Source of the DNA: Pedobacter rhodius
GTDB lineage: Bacteria > Bacteroidota > Bacteroidia > Sphingobacteriales > Sphingobacteriaceae
NCBI RefSeq assembly: GCF_027213645.1
Contig: NZ_JAPWGL010000006.1
Coordinates: forward strand, 176,524 to 240,523
Direction of reading: 5' to 3'
Length of the DNA stretch: 64,000 bases
In this document: positions 61,164-64,000 of the stretch, in pieces
Position numbering within the stretch: position 1 is the first letter of the stretch
How the letters are laid out: every line of letters begins with the position of its first letter
Program-made: the position numbers and the translations under genes
Notes under the pieces: generated by a model
Told to the model about the DNA's origin: nothing
Databases searched by the model: none
Seen by the model: only the letters and a program-made list of their open reading frames with translations

Positions 61164-61199
61164 AAAATCCAGGTTTAAAGCACTTTAAACCCGGATTTT
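61164..61199. other. 17-bp near-perfect hairpin in divergent spacer
   Basis: AAAATCCAGGTTTAAAG / CTTTAAACCCGGATTTT, 16 of 17 paired and a 2-base loop. It sits between the start of the pseudouridine synthase gene (61026) and the lytic transglycosylase promoter (61221-61251), not after a gene end. Confidence 0.6.
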
Positions 61200-61220
61200 G
61201 ACGCTTAATTCCGTAACTAG

Positions 61221-61251
61221 TTGGTAATCTGATTATTAATTTATACCTTTG
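61221..61251 (+). promoter_or_regulatory. Full Bacteroidota promoter for lytic transglycosylase
   Basis: TTG (61221-61223), 20-base spacer, TACCTTTG (61244-61251), 38 bases before the ATG. It fits the TTG/TAnnTTTG consensus fully. Confidence 0.8.
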
Positions 61252-61289
61252 TCAACGTTTTTTATAAGTTCACCAAAAAAAGGAGGAAG

Positions 61290-62060
61290 ATGTTAAAGAA
61301 ACACATCGTACCATTTTCAATAGTGGCAGCACTATTTATTTTGGCAAAAGTGTTCGCTTACCAAATGCCCTTAGCACAACAAAGTCTTTTAAAAGAAGAG
61401 AAATTAAACACTACAATACCCCCGACTGAAAAGCCTGAAGCAGAAAAAAAATCGCTGATGGCACAGTTAAATTTTGCCGATGAAACCTTGCCTTTGGGCG
61501 ACAGAAGGGTGGAACGCAAAATGAAAAAAATCCTTGCCGCTCATACTTATGGGAATACGCAAACGCATCGTTTACAGCGAAAAGCTGCCGAATGGTTTCC
61601 GATTATCGAACCCATTTTAGCTGCTTATGGAATCCCTGATGATTTTAAGTATTTAGCTTTAGTAGAATCAGGTATGCAAGCCGGCGTTTCGCCGAAAGGT
61701 GCAGCAGGCGTTTGGCAATTTATGCCCGGCACAGCTCGTACTTATGGTTTAAAAGTGAGCGGAAGAACTGATGAACGTTATAATCTACGTAAATCTACCG
61801 TTGCAGCCTGCAAATACATTAAAGAAATGTATAAAGGTTTAGAAAGCTGGACATTGGTTGCTGCAGCATATAATGTTGGCGACGGCCGTTTACGTAAACA
61901 GATTGATCATCAGAATCAGGACAATTACTACAAAATGAGGCTTAACCGCGAAACCGGAGGCTATGTTTATAAAGTAATATCTATGAAACAGATTATTGAA
62001 CATCCTGTTCGCTATGGTTACGATAAACCAAAAGAATTACTGGCATACAATGCCGAATAA
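61290..62060 (+). CDS. Lytic transglycosylase (SLT/MltD-like)
   Basis: A 256-residue exported protein with an N-terminal signal/anchor (about 1-25). The SLT domain (about 95-230) has FKYLALVESGMQAGVSPKGA (catalytic-type Glu), AGVWQFMPGTARTYGL, RYNLRKSTVAACKYIKEMY, and AAYNVGDGRLRK. It cleaves peptidoglycan glycan strands, forming anhydromuropeptides. There is no LysM repeat at the C-terminus, unlike E. coli MltD. Confidence 0.92.
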   Translation: MLKKHIVPFSIVAALFILAKVFAYQMPLAQQSLLKEEKLNTTIPPTEKPEAEKKSLMAQLNFADETLPLGDRRVERKMKKILAAHTYGNTQTHRLQRKAAEWFPIIEPILAAYGIPDDFKYLALVESGMQAGVSPKGAAGVWQFMPGTARTYGLKVSGRTDERYNLRKSTVAACKYIKEMYKGLESWTLVAAAYNVGDGRLRKQIDHQNQDNYYKMRLNRETGGYVYKVISMKQIIEHPVRYGYDKPKELLAYNAE

Positions 62061-62086
62061 TAAATAAAAGACAAGCATTTGGTAAG

Positions 62087-62117
62087 GCGCCCCGATTTAA
62101 TCGGGGCGCTTTTTTTG
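62087..62117 (+). terminator. Strong terminator after lytic transglycosylase
   Basis: A perfect 10-bp G/C-rich stem GCGCCCCGAT / ATCGGGGCGC, 3-base loop and eight T, 27 bases past the stop. Confidence 0.95.
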
Positions 62118-62127
62118 GAAGATGATT

Positions 62128-62155
62128 TCACAGATTCCAGGATTCCACAGATTAG
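62128..62155. repeat. CACAGATT direct repeat
   Basis: Two copies of CACAGATT 17 bases apart. It is a lone arm of the CAGATT-heptamer family seen at 53980, 57438 and 59418. Confidence 0.4.
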
Positions 62156-62162
62156 TGCTTTA

Positions 62163-62220
62163 TACTTGGCTTTAGTCTTTCAGCTTTGCTCTTTCAGCTT
62201 TGGTCTTTTTGCTTTCATCT
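62163..62220. repeat. GCTTTAGTCTTTCAGCTTT-type tandem repeat
   Basis: About five degenerate AGCTTTNNTCTTT units just before the ferredoxin reductase gene. It has the same type as at 41603-41641. Confidence 0.6.
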
Positions 62221-62240
62221 CAATTTCCTTTCTTTGCAAG

Positions 62241-63284
62241 ATGCATAAACTTCGAATCGATAAAATTATAAATCAACCCGGCGATAACATCACACTTCAA
62301 CTCCAGCCTCTTGGTAGCGATTATCCAAAATACCTTGCCGGACAATTTATATCATTGGTATTTGAAGGAAAACATAAGGAAATTCGTCGTTCATATTCTT
62401 TTAACAGTTCTCCCGATGTTGATGAACCGATTGCTATTACAGTAAAGCGGGTCGAAAACGGAGAAATTTCAAGGCTTTTACATCATAAAATCGCCGAGGG
62501 CGATATACTTTTGGCGCAGGAACCTCAAGGAATGTTCAGCTATTTACCCGAAGAACATGTAGAGCGCGATGTTTTTCTGTTCGCTGCCGGCGTTGGTATC
62601 ACGCCTTTAATATCTATTATGAAGACGGCGCTTGTTCGTGAAAAAAGATCGAAGATTACGTTAGTATATAGCAACCGCTCTTTGGAGGATACCTTGTTTT
62701 ATAATGAACTTAATGATTGGCGGCAAAAGTACCCTGAGCGATTAAATATCATTTTTATTTTCAGCAACAGTAAAAACTTAATGACTGCAAGGTTGAATAA
62801 GTTTTACATCGAACGCCTGCTGAAAGAACATTTAGTTGGTGATAAGGATAAGGCCTTGTTTTATACCTGCGGGCCAATTGTTTATATGGATTTATGCAGG
62901 ATTACGCTTTTGGGCATGGGCTTCGACATTAAACAAATAAAACGTGAAACATTTGTTTTACCTGAAGACGAAGTTGATGAAGACGACAGTTCGGAAAAAA
63001 TTGTCGATAAAAATACTTATTCGGTTATTCTTAATTTTAATGGTGAAACGTACAACCTCGATATACCCTGGCCGAAAAGAATTTTAGATGTTGCACTTGA
63101 ACATAAAATCAAACTGCCTTACAGTTGCCGTGGAGGTGTTTGCAGTACTTGCGTAGCCAATTGCACAAAAGGTAATGTTCGTATGGACTACAATGAAGTA
63201 TTAACAGACGATGAAGTTGAACGTGGTAGGGTTTTGGTTTGTACTGGCCATCCTACGGAGAACGGAACAACTATAGAATGGTAG
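62241..63284 (+). CDS. Ferredoxin-type NAD(P)H oxidoreductase (PaaE/Hmp-like)
   Basis: A 347-residue protein from ATG 62241; the longer open frame from 62079 runs through the terminator and repeats and is not credible. It has an FAD-binding domain (RRSYSFNSSPDVDEP), an NAD(P)-binding domain (FAAGVGITPLISIM; YTCGPIVYMDLC) and a C-terminal plant-type 2Fe-2S domain with PYSCRGGVCSTCVANC and VLVCTGHP (four Cys ligands). It passes electrons from NAD(P)H to a partner oxygenase or reductase, which is not in the window. It follows the three-module layout of phenylacetyl-CoA epoxidase reductase PaaE. Confidence 0.92.
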   Translation: MHKLRIDKIINQPGDNITLQLQPLGSDYPKYLAGQFISLVFEGKHKEIRRSYSFNSSPDVDEPIAITVKRVENGEISRLLHHKIAEGDILLAQEPQGMFSYLPEEHVERDVFLFAAGVGITPLISIMKTALVREKRSKITLVYSNRSLEDTLFYNELNDWRQKYPERLNIIFIFSNSKNLMTARLNKFYIERLLKEHLVGDKDKALFYTCGPIVYMDLCRITLLGMGFDIKQIKRETFVLPEDEVDEDDSSEKIVDKNTYSVILNFNGETYNLDIPWPKRILDVALEHKIKLPYSCRGGVCSTCVANCTKGNVRMDYNEVLTDDEVERGRVLVCTGHPTENGTTIEW

Positions 63285-63660
63285 TTTCGTGTATTAGTAT
63301 ATTTAAATAGCTGATTGGCACTCACCTTATTTTAGTTTTTATTCCCGCCGTCTTTTGCCAGACAGGTAATTTACGGTGGTTTCTGTTTTTGGCGTGTGTT
63401 GTTATAAGTATATAGTTATATAAATGCAGCTCCAGGTTTAGAGTTCATTTGTGCATTTAAAAGCTAAGAAATAAATTCAATTCGATTTCCTTCTATGAAT
63501 TTAATTTTAAATGTACCGGTAAACTTATGGTTTTTGATGACAACAATTTTTGAATTTGGTACGTTAAAGGCCCGCTTAACAATCAACTTTTTAAAAAGTT
63601 TGAATTTTGGTAATTTTTTTCTGTTTGAATATAAAGTAGTTATGTAAAATGAGTAAATAA
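63285..63660. other. 376-base gap before rRNA-type promoters
   Basis: AT-rich sequence with no supported gene. The minus strand is open from about 63720 down to a stop at 63464 but has no ATG and Lys-rich, low-information content. No tRNA-like fold was seen. Confidence 0.5.
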
Positions 63661-63673
63661 TTCTTCCATCTGT

Positions 63674-63704
63674 TTGGAGTGGAATGGATTTTTTTCTACT
63701 TTTG
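63674..63704 (+). promoter_or_regulatory. Tandem promoter P1
   Basis: TTG (63674-63676), 20-base spacer, TACTTTTG (63697-63704), then CAACCCGCTTCGGAGG. It is the first of three promoters about 100-118 bases apart. Confidence 0.85.
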
Positions 63705-63776
63705 CAACCCGCTTCGGAGGAAGGGAAAAGGTTGAAAGGTTGAGGAAAGGGGTTTAGAATTATTTTAAAATATTTC

Positions 63777-63807
63777 TTGTGTGGAAGGGGAAAAGATGTT
63801 ACCTTTG
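63777..63807 (+). promoter_or_regulatory. Tandem promoter P2
   Basis: TTG (63777-63779), 20-base spacer, TACCTTTG (63800-63807), then CAACCCGGTTCGGAAGG. The downstream part copies that of P1. Confidence 0.88.
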
Positions 63808-63892
63808 CAACCCGGTTCGGAAGGAGCGGAAAAGAATTGAAAAGCGGGATTAGGGAGAAAAGAAGGGCTAAAAAATAAAAAAATTATTTTAT

Positions 63893-63922
63893 TTGGAAGT
63901 TTAGAAAAGATTCCTACCTTTG
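63893..63922 (+). promoter_or_regulatory. Tandem promoter P3
   Basis: TTG (63893-63895), 19-base spacer, TACCTTTG (63915-63922), then CACTCCCAAGCGAAAACG. It is the closest to the window end. Confidence 0.88.
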
Positions 63923-64000
63923 CACTCCCAAGCGAAAACGAAGGGGAAACAAAACCGGAACGGCGGATGTCGGGAAGGGATAAAAAAGATTGAAATAAAC
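63923..64000 (+). other. Probable rRNA operon leader
   Basis: Sequence after P3, rich in A and G with no start codon of note, runs to the window end. With three strong tandem promoters before it, a 16S rRNA gene just outside the window is the natural reading. No rRNA sequence itself is in view. Confidence 0.55.

Noticed and set aside
63464..63720. Minus-strand frame of ~85 codons without a start
   Set aside because: No ATG, Lys-rich as expected from AT-rich DNA, and it runs into the tandem promoters. Possibly a relic, but not supportable.

Overview
The window reads as chromosome from a Bacteroidota bacterium of the Sphingobacteriaceae, most like Pedobacter or Mucilaginibacter; this is inferred from gene content and style, not from a database match. 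Pointers are TonB/CarboxypepD receptors, a SusC/SusD pair, a TonB receptor with a DUF4249 lipoprotein, bacillithiol synthase BshA, an AT-rich sequence with little Shine-Dalgarno signal, and promoters of the Bacteroidota form TTG-N19/20-TAnnTTTG. No tRNA, CRISPR array, complete insertion sequence or prophage was found.

Layout. 0-14.1 kb is a phosphorus-scavenging region: a TonB receptor, a beta-helix lipoprotein and a beta-propeller phytase, then SusC, SusD, a calcium-type PI-phospholipase C and an alkaline phosphatase. 14.1-15.4 kb is an array of six related repeats, built from CGCAGAT/ATCAGCG heptamers, with a GxxExxY-family gene inside it. 15.4-25.2 kb holds an SGNH hydrolase, a TonB/DUF4249 pair, a 2-hydroxyacid dehydrogenase, a broken metallopeptidase-toxin tail with a small exported protein, a large MG2-type surface protein and a nitroreductase. 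25.3-29.9 kb is a mutL-rhomboid-rhomboid-EEP operon. 30-33.8 kb has a tandem repeat with long hairpins, an amidohydrolase and a serine hydrolase. 33.9-37.9 kb is an accessory island with small membrane proteins, a lipoprotein carrying a papain-like domain and a Crp/Fnr regulator. 38-63.3 kb is mostly housekeeping: 2OG oxygenase, msrA, cysS, M28 peptidase, a GDPD-like protein, moxR and chaperone genes, rdgB, an OstA-like protein, tilS, bshA, a GH35 beta-galactosidase, a J-domain/KTSC protein, lactonase, pseudouridine synthase, lytic transglycosylase and a ferredoxin reductase. The last 330 bases hold three tandem strong promoters, very probably of an rRNA operon that begins just beyond the window.

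How genes work together. Phytase, PI-PLC and alkaline phosphatase are complementary steps for releasing phosphate from inositol phosphates and phospholipids outside the inner membrane, with two TonB systems for uptake. The best candidate for an undescribed system is at 34.6-37.9 kb. There a lipoprotein effector-like gene and its membrane partner, and separately a second small membrane protein, each sit behind a TTGAC-N4-GTYAA palindrome, next to a Crp/Fnr regulator whose recognition helix suits such a site. A decayed effector tail at 20.5 kb may belong to the same class. The GxxExxY repeat array is the second candidate.
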